The notes below the pieces were generated by a model that saw only the letters and a program-made list of their open reading frames with translations, did not search any database and was not told the origin of the DNA. A DNA stretch of 64,000 nucleotides from Spirosoma foliorum (GTDB taxonomy: Bacteria > Bacteroidota > Bacteroidia > Cytophagales > Spirosomataceae). The position numbers were made by a program, and so were the translations under genes. Shown piece after piece: positions 52,725 to 61,684 of the stretch. Positions within the stretch are counted from its first letter, which is position 1; each line of letters begins with the position of its first letter. The stretch is from positions 8,073,501 through 8,137,500 of the forward strand of contig NZ_CP059732.1 in NCBI RefSeq assembly GCF_014117325.1, given 5' to 3'.

Positions 52725-55586
52725 TTAAAATTTAACGTTCAGGTTGAAACCAACACTACGAGTGGTGGGTAAACCAGTCGATTCCAGACCAATCAGGTTA
52801 TCCGAGCTGAAGCCGAATTGTTCAGGGTCGATGTTGGGTACCCACTTCTTCAGAATTGCTACATTGTTGGCTACTGCACTCAGACGTACTCCTTTGATGA
52901 ACAAGGTTTTGGGTAATAGTTTAGTGAAGTCATAGCCCAGGCTGATCTGGCGCAGCTTCCACAAGCCCGCATCATAAACGACTTGCTCACCCAGACTCTT
53001 AGAACGTCCTACTGAATAGTAATCCTGCACAAACGCCCGAACGGCGTTGACTTCGCCTTTCTCGTTTACGCCAGGGCCAACCATCTTGTTGTCTGGGTCA
53101 CCCCGACCTACCAGCGTTTCTTTCTGCAAGCCGTGCCGGAAGGCATTCAGGTTGGTGCCCGAAATCATTTTGCCACCCAGTTTAAAGTCGATCAGTACAG
53201 ATAAGCTTAGTCCTTTGTAATTGAATCCATTAGTGATACCACCCACGAAACGGGGCAGGGCAGAGCCAAATGAAATTGGTGCATCGGTTCGTACAGGCAG
53301 ACCGTCGGTTCCATTGATAAGCTGACCATCAGCAGTGCGCTTATATCCATAGGTGTACAACTGGCCTAATTGCTGGCCTACTACCTGCCGTAATTCACCG
53401 ACGTAGATACCTGTGCCCACAACGATTTGCTCACCTGGTGTGTCGGTTATGAGCCGGAGCAATTTGGTCTGGTTATACGACCCGTTGAAGGTTACATCCC
53501 AGGAGAAATTTTTCGTCCGTACCGGCGATAGGTTCAATAATACTTCGATTCCCTGATTGCGGCTTTGACCGCTGTTGATAAGCGAACTGGTATAACCCGA
53601 CGCATCAGATGATTGCTTGGCAACGATCTGGTCGCTGGTGATTTTGCTGTAAACCGCCACATCAAGGCCCACCCGGTTATTGAACAACTTCAACTCCAGA
53701 CCTAACTCAGTTTCGGCTACACGACTTGGTTTAAGTGTGGTGCTGGGAACCGTATTAGAGGTAATGTAGCCCAGCGGTTGGCCATTGCCAGCCGGATTTG
53801 GGAAGAGGTTGGCATTGACGCCATAGAAGAGATTATTCGAGTAAGGGCCTACGTCGCCATCGCTACCCACTTCGGCATAAGCCGCCCGTAACTTACCGAA
53901 ATTCAACCAGGAAGGTAAGTTGTTGAAGGCTTGCGAAAAGACGAAGCTACCCGTTACAGATGGATACAGGATGCTTCGGTTGGCCGGAGACAGCGTTGAG
54001 AACCAGTCGTTCCGAACCGTTCCGTTCAGGTAAAGGAAGTCTTTGTACGAAAACTCAGCGGCTCCATATAACGAATTTACTTTCCGCTCGCTCAAGCTGT
54101 ACTGTGGGTCTTTCACCCGGCCATTCTGAGGTGTATAAAGCCCCCGAACAACAAAGTCAGTGGCCAGAACACTGTTCAGATCACTCCGGCGATACAACTG
54201 GTTACCCCCTGCCGTAAGATCAATACCGAAGACTCCGAATTTATGATTGGCACCAATCAGGAAATCCGTATTCAACTCGCGGAACCGACGAGCCTCCTGC
54301 ACATACGCACCATTGACGAATCCGGCTGGAGCAGCGGCCAACGAAGCCTGACCCGTTGGGAAGTTATAATCCTGATCTCGCGACCAGTAATCCTGCCCAA
54401 CCCGGCCCTGCACATATAACCAGTCCGTGACGTTATAGCGGGCCGAAACATTGCCAAACAAGCGGTCCCGACGGATGTTCTCGAATTTATAATTCATGAC
54501 GAAATAGGGGTTCGTCCGGTTCATAAACCGTGAATAGATAAACTCGTTACCCGTTGCTGGATTGATTTGGTTTGCTTCCAGTACATCAAGTGGCATGGAG
54601 TTGGCCAGCGTATAAATTACCGTAGGTGTGCTGTTATCCTGCTGAGCAATCTGAGGTGGGTTTTTGTTGTACTCATTGGAGTAATTGAGCGTGCCCGTAA
54701 CCGTGAGTCGGGGTGACAGATTATAGGTGAAACCCAGGTTGATCGTTTTACGGCTAAAGGTGTTATTTCGGGCAATGCCTTTGTTATCCAGATTTGACAG
54801 CGACAGGTTAAGGCCACCTTTCTCATTACCTGTCGAAACGGCAATGGAGTTGGTCATTGTAGAGCCGTCGCGATAGAACGTATTGATCCGATTCCGAACC
54901 GGAGCATAGGGAACGGTTACGCCCCCAAACAAAACCTGCGTCTGACCGGCAAACTTTTCGCCAAAACTCCATACACCTGAGGTTGGGTTAGGGGCCGTGG
55001 GTCGAACACCATATTCACCCTGACCATACTCATACTGATAATCGGTGTAGTCTAATGGGTGATCGGATGTGAAGTTCATGTTGTAAGTAACCCCAATTCC
55101 CTGGCCCGTTCCTTTGGTTTTGGTCGTAATCAGGATGGCACCGTCTTTGGCTCGTGAGCCGTAGAGAGCGGCAGCGGTACCACCTTTCAAAACGGTCATT
55201 CCTTCAATATCGTCGGGGTTGATTGAAGATAGACCGTCACCACCATCGGAGTAATTCCGATCGCGGCTACCAATGGAGTTGTCACTACCCGTATTCCCGT
55301 TATTCTGGCCAAAATTGGTGTTATCGACGGGAACACCATTGATAACAATGAGGGGTGAGTTCTGTCCCGAAAATGAAGACTGACCCCGTATGCGAATTTT
55401 ACTGGTGCCTGCTGCGCCTGTACCGAGGCTGCTAATGTTTACCCCCGCAATTTTACCCTGCAACGCATTGATAAAGTTAACCGAGCGGTTAGTCGTGACC
55501 TGTTCCGGGTTAACGATGGCCGTGGCATAGCCTAATCGTTTCGCTTCCTTTTTAATACCCAGCGCCGTTACAACTACTTCACCCAA
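52725..55586 (-). CDS. SusC/RagA-type TonB-linked outer-membrane receptor (main part, frameshifted)
   Basis: The frame holds the plug and barrel of a SusC-family receptor. It starts at the SusC word LGEVVVTALGIKKEAKRLGY, continues with the plug (LQGKIAGVNISSLGTGAAGT, IRIRGQSSFSGQNSPLIVIN, DDIEGMTVLKGGTAAALYG) and a long barrel ending SVGFNLNVKF with terminal Phe. It is 953 residues when read from a TTG, but it has no signal peptide. The N-terminal part is in another frame (55579-55911). The break is in a three-base G run (55582-55584 on this strand); removing one base restores ELGEVVV. Together the two pieces give about 1060 residues, the normal length. It is paired with the SusD gene downstream. 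Confidence 0.88.
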   Translation of the reverse strand: MGEVVVTALGIKKEAKRLGYATAIVNPEQVTTNRSVNFINALQGKIAGVNISSLGTGAAGTSKIRIRGQSSFSGQNSPLIVINGVPVDNTNFGQNNGNTGSDNSIGSRDRNYSDGGDGLSSINPDDIEGMTVLKGGTAAALYGSRAKDGAILITTKTKGTGQGIGVTYNMNFTSDHPLDYTDYQYEYGQGEYGVRPTAPNPTSGVWSFGEKFAGQTQVLFGGVTVPYAPVRNRINTFYRDGSTMTNSIAVSTGNEKGGLNLSLSNLDNKGIARNNTFSRKTINLGFTYNLSPRLTVTGTLNYSNEYNKNPPQIAQQDNSTPTVIYTLANSMPLDVLEANQINPATGNEFIYSRFMNRTNPYFVMNYKFENIRRDRLFGNVSARYNVTDWLYVQGRVGQDYWSRDQDYNFPTGQASLAAAPAGFVNGAYVQEARRFRELNTDFLIGANHKFGVFGIDLTAGGNQLYRRSDLNSVLATDFVVRGLYTPQNGRVKDPQYSLSERKVNSLYGAAEFSYKDFLYLNGTVRNDWFSTLSPANRSILYPSVTGSFVFSQAFNNLPSWLNFGKLRAAYAEVGSDGDVGPYSNNLFYGVNANLFPNPAGNGQPLGYITSNTVPSTTLKPSRVAETELGLELKLFNNRVGLDVAVYSKITSDQIVAKQSSDASGYTSSLINSGQSRNQGIEVLLNLSPVRTKNFSWDVTFNGSYNQTKLLRLITDTPGEQIVVGTGIYVGELRQVVGQQLGQLYTYGYKRTADGQLINGTDGLPVRTDAPISFGSALPRFVGGITNGFNYKGLSLSVLIDFKLGGKMISGTNLNAFRHGLQKETLVGRGDPDNKMVGPGVNEKGEVNAVRAFVQDYYSVGRSKSLGEQVVYDAGLWKLRQISLGYDFTKLLPKTLFIKGVRLSAVANNVAILKKWVPNIDPEQFGFSSDNLIGLESTGLPTTRSVGFNLNVKF

Positions 55587-55911
55587 GCTCTGTCTCGGCT
55601 TCTTTCAGAGTAATAGTTAATTGGGTCTGATTGCCAATAGCCACGGTCTGACCCTCAAAACCAATAGAGCTGAAAACGAGGGAAACGTTGGGCGCAACGT
55701 TCAGGGTAAAATTACCATTCCCATCGGTGGTCGTTCCGAGTTGTGTATCCCTGACCAGGATATTGACACCAGGAACGGGTTGCTGATCCTTGCTGGATAT
55801 AACGCGGCCCGTGACTCGGCGATCCTGTGCCTGAGCCAGATTTGTAAGTAAGAAGGCGGCCCAAAGAAAAAAGCAGTAGGCGCTCATTCTCATTCGTACA
55901 TTGTGTTTCAT
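55579..55911 (-). pseudogene. N-terminal part of the SusC gene (signal peptide and carboxypeptidase-regulatory-like domain), out of frame
   Basis: This 110-residue frame starts with a signal peptide (core CFFLWAAFLLTNLAQA). It holds the carboxypeptidase D regulatory-like domain that normally precedes the plug of SusC proteins: RRVTGRVISSKDQQPVPGVN, LGTTTDGNGNFTLN and SIGFEGQTVAIG. It stops right after KEAETELG, two bases before the receptor frame continues. As it stands, the exported N-terminus and the barrel cannot be joined without ribosomal frameshifting, so the locus is listed as disrupted. A sequencing error in the G run is an equal possibility. Confidence 0.8.
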
Positions 55912-56383
55912 TATAGGACAGATTGGTTGTTTTTTTGGCTTATGTATCCGAATAAGACAAATTAATCTTATTTAGTTAGTAAGAAATAAAGTGTGAATTT
56001 GACACTATTTATGTTCTGTTCCAAGATGAGATTAAAAAAAAATTTGGAATACTGAAAAGTGATATTCACCTTTGTCCATCAACCTAGGGGGATAGGTGTT
56101 TTCAAGGACTTGGGAACGAGTATTCTTTTCGGGAATAGGCTTATTAGTAGTCTGTTACGCCGTTTTTTCTCTTTATTGAGCAGAACTGAAAACACCTTTG
56201 AGCATGACTTAATGCTGGACAAAACCACTTTTGTCGTTCATTAATCGGCCTTTAGAAGTGATTTTTTTAGTTTAATGACCTGATTTTTTCAGCAAACGAC
56301 AGTTTGCTTTTCATTGACAGAATTACTATAGTAATTCTGTATACTAAATAGATTTATTGTTAGTTTAACTTAATTGAACATCA
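55912..56383. other. 472-bp AT-rich intergenic region between susC and the PhyH gene
   Basis: No convincing gene is seen. A 61-residue frame on the + strand (56059-56244) has no recognisable domain or hydrophobic segment and I leave it out. The region should contain the promoter of the susC operon and that of the PhyH gene. Visible structures are the palindromes at 56291-56308 and 56317-56340, which are near the PhyH start. Confidence 0.6.
56317..56340. promoter_or_regulatory. 24-bp perfect palindrome, possible operator of the PhyH gene
   Basis: acagaattacta is followed directly by its exact inverse. A second small dyad (agcaaac-gaca-gtttgct) lies 9 bp upstream. TAGATTTA at 56349-56356 matches 7 of 8 bases of TAnnTTTG, so the palindrome would lie where the -33 region is. 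A repressor or activator dimer could bind here; no regulator gene is adjacent. Confidence 0.5.
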
Positions 56384-57202
56384 ATGGTACTCACTAAACA
56401 CCCAGTTGCCATCCAGCCATTGGCAACTTTAACTGATGCCCAAGTAGCCTTTTTTAACAAAAACGGCTTTCTACACATTAAAAACTTTGTTAGTCGCGAT
56501 ACGGTACAGCTTTTTCTGGGAGAACTACAGCGCATAGAAGCCAACTGGCTTGCCGAGAAAGTGGATAAGATCAATGGAACGCCCCTGAAATTCGGTCGTG
56601 ACGAAAACGGGCAACCTATTGTACAGCGATTTGCGTTTGCCTCTCTGTTTAGCCCTGTATTGCGCGAGTTCCTGCACGATGAGCGTTTACGGGGGCTCAC
56701 ATCCTTACTACAACCCTACGACGGTCGTATTAGCGAGGAGGAGAAAGATGGTTTAGTGGTCAATCACTACGTTCGCACTCCCGAAAGCAATTTCTCACGC
56801 ATGGGCTGGCATACCGACAGTCCGCGTGATCTGTTCCTGGGTCATCGTATCCGCCCAATGCTGAACGTGGGTTTGCATTTAGATGACTGCCCCAAGAGCA
56901 ACGGTGGCCTCCGTGTGTTGCCCGGTACGCATAAGCAAAATACCCTGATGACCTTGTTCCGGAAGCGGCAGTTCATCGACCACCGCCCCGATCGGCGTGA
57001 GGTTGGGTTCGATATCGAAGCAGGCGATCTAACTATTCATAATGGCAGCTTATGGCATCGCGTTGAGCAGTCGCCTAAGCTGGGAGCCGAAAGTCGCCGT
57101 CGGGTGATGTACATCCCCATTATTACGGGTGAGTACCAGCCGAAAAGCGCTTCCAGTAAAACGCCGTTTTATCACCGTTTCGCAGCCAGAATCCAGAATT
57201 AA
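56384..57202 (+). CDS. Phytanoyl-CoA dioxygenase (PhyH)-family protein
   Basis: The 272-residue protein has the PhyH/double-stranded beta-helix pattern with the iron ligands in MGWHTDSPRDLFLGH (HxD) and the last His in LWHRVEQSPK, plus an Arg after it (RRRVMYIP). These Fe(II)/2-oxoglutarate enzymes hydroxylate alkyl or acyl substrates; some bacterial members work on other small molecules. The gene ends 8 bp before the fatty-acid hydroxylase gene, which suggests a joint lipid-modification role (inference). A palindromic possible operator lies 44 bp upstream. Confidence 0.85.
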   Translation: MVLTKHPVAIQPLATLTDAQVAFFNKNGFLHIKNFVSRDTVQLFLGELQRIEANWLAEKVDKINGTPLKFGRDENGQPIVQRFAFASLFSPVLREFLHDERLRGLTSLLQPYDGRISEEEKDGLVVNHYVRTPESNFSRMGWHTDSPRDLFLGHRIRPMLNVGLHLDDCPKSNGGLRVLPGTHKQNTLMTLFRKRQFIDHRPDRREVGFDIEAGDLTIHNGSLWHRVEQSPKLGAESRRRVMYIPIITGEYQPKSASSKTPFYHRFAARIQN

Positions 57203-57209
57203 GATACTC

Positions 57210-58439
57210 ATGCATGTCAATTGGCTTGCGTTTGCGGTTCCGCTCTTCCTATTTTTTATAGGGGTAGAATATCTTGTCGCGAAACGGCAGAAGAAGACCT
57301 ATTTCCAGTTCAATAACTCAATCGCCAACCTGAACGTCGGTATTGCCGAACGATTGCTGGACAGTTTTACCGTTGGGGTGTTTTATTTCTGGTATGATTA
57401 CCTGCATCGGCACTACGCGTTTCTCGATATTCGGGCGAGTGCCTGGGGCTGGATCGGGGTGTTCATAGCGACAGACTTTGTGTGGTATTGGTATCACCGG
57501 TTGGCGCACGAAATCAACGTGTTTTGGGCCGTTCATATCGTGCATCACCAGAGCGACGATTTCAATTATACGGTTTCGGCCCGAATTACTGTTTTTCAGG
57601 CCATTCTTCGCACTGGCTTTTGGTCTATTTTGCCTATTATTGGTTTTCCGCCAGCGATGATTACGACCATCCTGCTGCTTCATGGACTGTATCCGTTTTT
57701 TATCCACACGCGTACGATTGGCAAATTAGGCTGGCTCGAATATATTCTGGTGACGCCTTCGCATCACCGGGTTCATCATGCCAGTAACCCAGAATACCTG
57801 GACAAAAACTACGGTGACGTACTCATTATCTGGGACAAACTATTCGGCACATTTGTGGAAGAAAATGAAGAACCCGTTTATGGCTTAACCAAACCGCTCG
57901 ACAGCCATAGTTTTTTATGGCAGCATTTTCATGGTTTGCTCGAAGTGTTGGTTGCCACCCGGCGGGCAAGCGACTGGTCGGCGAAGTGGAAGGTTTTGTT
58001 TGGGCGCCCCGACTCGGTCGATCCGCATATTCGGGAAGAACTGGAGGAGCGGTTTTTATCGGGCGATGCGGCCAGTCGGACAGCTATTCATACAAAAAGT
58101 CGCCGATTTAAAGGGTATGTTATTGGGCAGATGGCTGGTATACTGTTAATTCTGTTCACCTTCCTGCTGATGGAATCGTATGTGCCGGGCTATCTCCAGT
58201 TTCTGACCGCCCTGTTTATTCTTTTAACGTTGATTAACTGTGGTGCCCTACTCGAACAGCGGCAATGGGTACTATATCTTGAAATTGGGCGAGTTGCGGT
58301 ACTTTGGCTGGCCTTATATAGTGTGTTAGGTTACCCCATGATTATTGTGCTGGGCTACATTGGCGCCTTGTCGCTCTGGGCGTATTTCTCTGGTATTCAA
58401 AAACGATATTTTCAGTTGTTATACGGTTCCTCACTATGA
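57210..58439 (+). CDS. Sterol desaturase/fatty acid hydroxylase-family membrane protein
   Basis: The start is ATG 57210 (MHVNWLAFAVPLFLFFIG), giving 409 residues; a longer frame upstream overlaps the PhyH gene. At least six membrane segments are visible. The histidine boxes of the family are present: WYHRLAHEINVFW, HIVHHQSDDFNYTVSAR and THRVHHASN-type wording (SHHRVHHASN). They bind a di-iron centre that adds hydroxyl or double bonds to lipids. The C-terminal 130 residues are hydrophobic and extend beyond the usual family core. The gene overlaps the next by 4 nt. Confidence 0.88.
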   Translation: MHVNWLAFAVPLFLFFIGVEYLVAKRQKKTYFQFNNSIANLNVGIAERLLDSFTVGVFYFWYDYLHRHYAFLDIRASAWGWIGVFIATDFVWYWYHRLAHEINVFWAVHIVHHQSDDFNYTVSARITVFQAILRTGFWSILPIIGFPPAMITTILLLHGLYPFFIHTRTIGKLGWLEYILVTPSHHRVHHASNPEYLDKNYGDVLIIWDKLFGTFVEENEEPVYGLTKPLDSHSFLWQHFHGLLEVLVATRRASDWSAKWKVLFGRPDSVDPHIREELEERFLSGDAASRTAIHTKSRRFKGYVIGQMAGILLILFTFLLMESYVPGYLQFLTALFILLTLINCGALLEQRQWVLYLEIGRVAVLWLALYSVLGYPMIIVLGYIGALSLWAYFSGIQKRYFQLLYGSSL

Positions 58440-59392
58440 ACTACACGGATTCATCTATCAAGCCCCTGAACATCTATTCGGGCAGTTTTTTCGGTTTATG
58501 GTTGCTGGCTATGTTCGCGTCGGTTGGCTGGCGAACCACCGACGAACCGTCCTACAAAGCACAGATTGACGAATGGCATCAGAACCGCCTGAAGTCGCTT
58601 AAAAGTGAATCCGGCTGGCTGAACATCGCGGGTTTATTCTGGCTGAAGGAGGGTGACAATAAAGTCGGTGGTGATCCTGGTAATGACATTGCGTTTCCAT
58701 CTGGCAAGGCACCCGCTCAATTAGGAAGCTTTCAACTCACCAAGGGGGCCGTCTTATTTACTCCCGCGCCCGAAGCGGCTGTCCTCGTTGACCGGTCGAC
58801 TACAGGTACGGAAAAGCCACAACCTGTGCTGACAACCGAAACGATTTTTTCGCCGGAAAGCAAAAAGGCCGTTGTGCTGCAACACGGATCGCTCCGCTGG
58901 TTCATCATCAAACGGGGTGAAAAATATGGGGTTCGGTTGCGCGATCTGGAAAGCCCACTGTTGAGTGAGTTTCATGGAATAAATCGCTATCCGGTGGATG
59001 AAAGCTGGAAAGTAAAAGCTCGTCTGGAAGTCCCATCAGAGCCCAAAACTATTCCGATTATGGATGTACTTGGGCAGATTTCTCAGTATCCATTGGCCGG
59101 TACACTCGTTTTTGAGCGAGGGGGTAAAACCTACCGTTTGGATGCGGCAGGCGAAGGGGAAAAATTGTTTATCCTGTTCGGCGATCCAACCAACACCCAC
59201 GATACCTACGGCGCGGGCCGGTTCTTATACGCACCCAAAGCAGGCTCTGATGGCACAACCACGCTTGACTTCAATCAGGCGATCAATCCGCCCTGTGCCT
59301 TCACAACCTTTGCCACCTGCCCCTTGCCGCCGAAGCAAAACAAGTTGGCGCTGGCCATTACAGCGGGCGAAAAACGGTACGGTGATCATTGA
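58436..59392 (+). CDS. DUF1684-family protein
   Basis: The 318-residue protein has a signal-like hydrophobic segment at 15-35 (FGLWLLAMFASVGW) and then the DUF1684 wording: KSESGWLNIAGLFWLKEGDN, NDIAFPSGKAPAQLGSFQL, AAGEGEKLFILFGDPTN and the C-terminal CPLPPKQNKLALAITAGEK. The family's function is not known. It starts in the stop of the fatty-acid hydroxylase gene (ATGA), so the three genes from 56384 are probably one transcript. I infer an envelope lipid connection only from this context. Confidence 0.85.
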   Translation: MNYTDSSIKPLNIYSGSFFGLWLLAMFASVGWRTTDEPSYKAQIDEWHQNRLKSLKSESGWLNIAGLFWLKEGDNKVGGDPGNDIAFPSGKAPAQLGSFQLTKGAVLFTPAPEAAVLVDRSTTGTEKPQPVLTTETIFSPESKKAVVLQHGSLRWFIIKRGEKYGVRLRDLESPLLSEFHGINRYPVDESWKVKARLEVPSEPKTIPIMDVLGQISQYPLAGTLVFERGGKTYRLDAAGEGEKLFILFGDPTNTHDTYGAGRFLYAPKAGSDGTTTLDFNQAINPPCAFTTFATCPLPPKQNKLALAITAGEKRYGDH

Positions 59393-59408
59393 TATTATTT
59401 TAGTAAGC

Positions 59409-59508
59409 AAATGGATAATGTAAAATGGATAATGTGTAATGAACGTGTTGATAGATAGAGGTTTATGGATTGGTAATTATTCATTTTACATTATTCATTA
59501 TCCATTTA
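59409..59508. repeat. Imperfect inverted repeat of 'AAATGGATAATG' type
   Basis: aaatggataatgtaaaatgg (left, to about 59440) is mirrored by the right side attattcattttacattatt and tatccattt, ending at 59508, with several mismatches. It separates the DUF1684 gene from the small gene at 59512 and ends just before its ATG. Confidence 0.75.
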
Positions 59509-59511
59509 CCC

Positions 59512-59802
59512 ATGAAGAGTAACCTCAACGGTAACGGGGCCGATCACTTTCATAACCTGGCTTATCAGGATCAGTTAAATCTGATCTGGCAGCAGGGCAA
59601 ACTCCTCGAAGCACGTCGAATTCCGGGATTCTGGCTGCATTTATATGCCATTAACGCCTTTTTTGTAGAGATGTGGATTTGTCAGCGGAAGTATAGCGTT
59701 AATTTGGTGCGCGTTCTGGCGAATGTGGACGAACTGGAACCCTATATTGACAAGGTATCACTCGGAGAATTGTTTTCCGATGGATACAACACGGCACTTT
59801 AA
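59512..59802 (+). CDS. Small unknown protein before the aminotransferase gene
   Basis: ATG 59512 (MKSNLNGNGADHFHNLAYQD) gives 96 residues; a longer frame is read from the inverted repeat and is unlikely. It is a polar, helical protein with no signal peptide (LIWQQGKLLEARRIPGFW, VRVLANVDELEPYIDKVS). I do not recognise it; its size and wording suggest a small conserved Bacteroidota protein. It is followed 3 bp later by the aminotransferase gene, so the two are probably co-transcribed. Confidence 0.7.
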   Translation: MKSNLNGNGADHFHNLAYQDQLNLIWQQGKLLEARRIPGFWLHLYAINAFFVEMWICQRKYSVNLVRVLANVDELEPYIDKVSLGELFSDGYNTAL

Positions 59803-59805
59803 GTA

Positions 59806-60972
59806 ATGACCAACCAAACACCTCTACTGGCTAGCCTTGCATCGAAACTGCCCACCGTTGGCACGACGATTTTTACAGTCATGTCGAAATTAGCGACCGA
59901 AACCGGGGCTATCAATCTATCACAAGGTTTTCCGGGTTTCGATTGCTCCCCCGAATTAGTATCGCTGGTTGAGAAATACTTGCGAGGGGGATTTAACCAG
60001 TATGCACCCATGACGGGTGTTCCAGCTTTACGAGAGGCTATCGCGCAGAAAACGGCCGATCAGTATGGCGTAAATTATCATCCCGAAACTGAAATCACGA
60101 TTACGTCGGGTGCCACCGAAGCCATCTTTGCCACTGTTACAGCTGTGGTTCGTCCGGGGGATGAAGTGCTGGTTTTTGAACCTGCTTACGACAGTTACGT
60201 TCCCGCCATCGACCTGAACGGTGGCGTGCCCGTTTACGTCACCCTTACCCCACCTGATTATAGCATCGACTGGCAAGTGGTGCGAGACAAAATCACGGAT
60301 AAAACCCGGCTGATTATGGTCAACACGCCACACAATCCAACCGGGCATGTGTGGACGACTGACGATTTGGCGCAGTTAGCGAATCTGGTGCGTGACCGAA
60401 ACATCTGGATTGTGAGCGATGAGGTGTACGAGCATATTCTATTCGACGGTCGAGTTCATAATTCACTCATGATGCATCCTGAACTGAGGGAGCGCACGTT
60501 TGTCATTGGATCGTTTGGCAAAACGTTTCACATTACGGGTTGGAAAATTGGCTACTGCCTGGCACCCAAGGAATTGAGTGTTGAGTTTCGGAAAATTCAC
60601 CAATACCTGACCTTCAGCACGGTTACGCCCATTCAATATGCACTGGCTGATTACCTGAAAGAACCGGACCACTACCGCCAATTACCAGCTTTCTACCAGC
60701 GCAAGCGTGACTTGTTTCTAGCTGGCTTGCAAGGCTCCCGATTCACCTGGAAACCAGCAGAAGGTAGCTTCTTTCAAACGGTTTCCTATACCGACATCAC
60801 CGATGAGCCGGATTATGACCTAGCGATTCGGTTAACGAAAGAAATTGGTGTTGCATCGATTCCAGTTTCGGTATTTTACAACCAGAAAAACGATTACAAA
60901 ATCCTGCGGTTCTGCTTTGCCAAAGACGATGCCATTCTGGCCGAAGCCGCCGAGCGATTGCGTAACTTATAG
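59806..60972 (+). CDS. PLP-dependent aminotransferase, methionine/kynurenine aminotransferase-like (class I/II)
   Basis: The 388-residue enzyme has fold-type I motifs: INLSQGFPGFDCSPEL (the KAT/YbdL-type start), ITSGATEAIFATVTA, VNTPHNPTGHVWT, the PLP lysine in GSFGKTFHITGWKIGY and the C-terminal LRFCFAKDD with the substrate-binding Arg. It resembles the methionine aminotransferase/kynurenine aminotransferase group, which transfers the amino group to 2-oxo acids. The substrate cannot be fixed. It follows a small unknown gene by 3 bp. Confidence 0.9.
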   Translation: MTNQTPLLASLASKLPTVGTTIFTVMSKLATETGAINLSQGFPGFDCSPELVSLVEKYLRGGFNQYAPMTGVPALREAIAQKTADQYGVNYHPETEITITSGATEAIFATVTAVVRPGDEVLVFEPAYDSYVPAIDLNGGVPVYVTLTPPDYSIDWQVVRDKITDKTRLIMVNTPHNPTGHVWTTDDLAQLANLVRDRNIWIVSDEVYEHILFDGRVHNSLMMHPELRERTFVIGSFGKTFHITGWKIGYCLAPKELSVEFRKIHQYLTFSTVTPIQYALADYLKEPDHYRQLPAFYQRKRDLFLAGLQGSRFTWKPAEGSFFQTVSYTDITDEPDYDLAIRLTKEIGVASIPVSVFYNQKNDYKILRFCFAKDDAILAEAAERLRNL

Positions 60973-60990
60973 GTGTATTGGGTGATTAGA

Positions 60991-61056
60991 TTGTACCCAC
61001 GGGCTTCAGCCGTGTATCAATTCAATCCATATACGGGCTGAAGCCCGTAGGTACAA
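60991..61056. repeat. Inverted repeat of 'GTACCCACGGGCTTCAGCC' type
   Basis: ttgtacccacgggcttcagc (left, to 61017) pairs with gggctgaagcccgtaggtac (right, to 61056) with one extra base. A second, unrelated inverted repeat follows after 4 bp. Confidence 0.82.
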
Positions 61057-61060
61057 TGTA

Positions 61061-61129
61061 GGCTCAAACAGGCTCCGGCTGTTTGACGTTGATCATACGA
61101 ATGAACAAACAGCCGGAGCCTGTTGAGCC
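61061..61129. repeat. Inverted repeat of 'AACAGGCTCCGGCTGTTT' type
   Basis: ggctcaaacaggctccggct (left, to 61084) is mirrored by agccggagcctgttgagcc (right, to 61129) with one extra A in the left arm. It ends 6 bp before the start codon of the next gene. Confidence 0.85.
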
Positions 61130-61135
61130 TTAGCT

Positions 61136-61681
61136 ATGTCCCGAATTTCTCCCCTTCCGTACAACGAAGCGACGCCCGATGTTCAGGCCGCTTTTGATGC
61201 GCACGTTGCCGATCATCCCGGTAGCCGCATCACCAATATGAAAGCCACGCTGGGTAGGTCGCTGCTGGCGTTTCAGGTGTATATGCAATGGTATCCATTG
61301 TATGAGCAAGTGAAAGGGATTGTGGGAGATCGGCTGGCGTATTTGTACGCGCATTCGATTTCGGAAGGGTCGGATTGCCCGGTCTGCACTACGTTTTTTC
61401 GCCGGATCATTATAGACAATGGTGAGCGTCCTGAAGAGATCCAACTAACCGATCACGAACAGGATGTCATTAACTTCGGCAGTGCCATTGCGCAAAACAA
61501 GGGCGAGGTTTCTGACGAACTCTATGCACCCATTAGTGAATGTTATACCGATGCCCAGATCGTTGTGCTGGTGGCTTTTGCGGGCCAGATGGTTGCGACC
61601 AATATCTTCAATAATACACTGAACGTAGATGTCGATGAGTATCTGTATCCCTATCTTCCGTTAACCCAAACTCACCCGTAA
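61136..61681 (+). CDS. Carboxymuconolactone decarboxylase/AhpD-like protein
   Basis: The 181-residue protein begins MSRISPLPYNEATPDVQAAF, typical of CMD-family proteins, and has the redox or catalytic motif SDCPVCTTFFRRI (CxxC), with a long helix after it (VAFAGQMVATNIFNN). AhpD-like members reduce peroxiredoxins through the CxxC; others decarboxylate or act on lactones. The CxxC favours the redox kind, but the usual EHxxxC... His is not evident. The SDR gene starts 3 bp later, so the two form an operon. Confidence 0.85.
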   Translation: MSRISPLPYNEATPDVQAAFDAHVADHPGSRITNMKATLGRSLLAFQVYMQWYPLYEQVKGIVGDRLAYLYAHSISEGSDCPVCTTFFRRIIIDNGERPEEIQLTDHEQDVINFGSAIAQNKGEVSDELYAPISECYTDAQIVVLVAFAGQMVATNIFNNTLNVDVDEYLYPYLPLTQTHP

Positions 61682-61684
61682 ACC

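Noticed and set aside
56059..56244. 61-residue frame on the + strand in the susC/PhyH gap
   Set aside because: No hydrophobic segment, no motif, and no promoter or ribosome-binding sign; the region more likely holds promoters.
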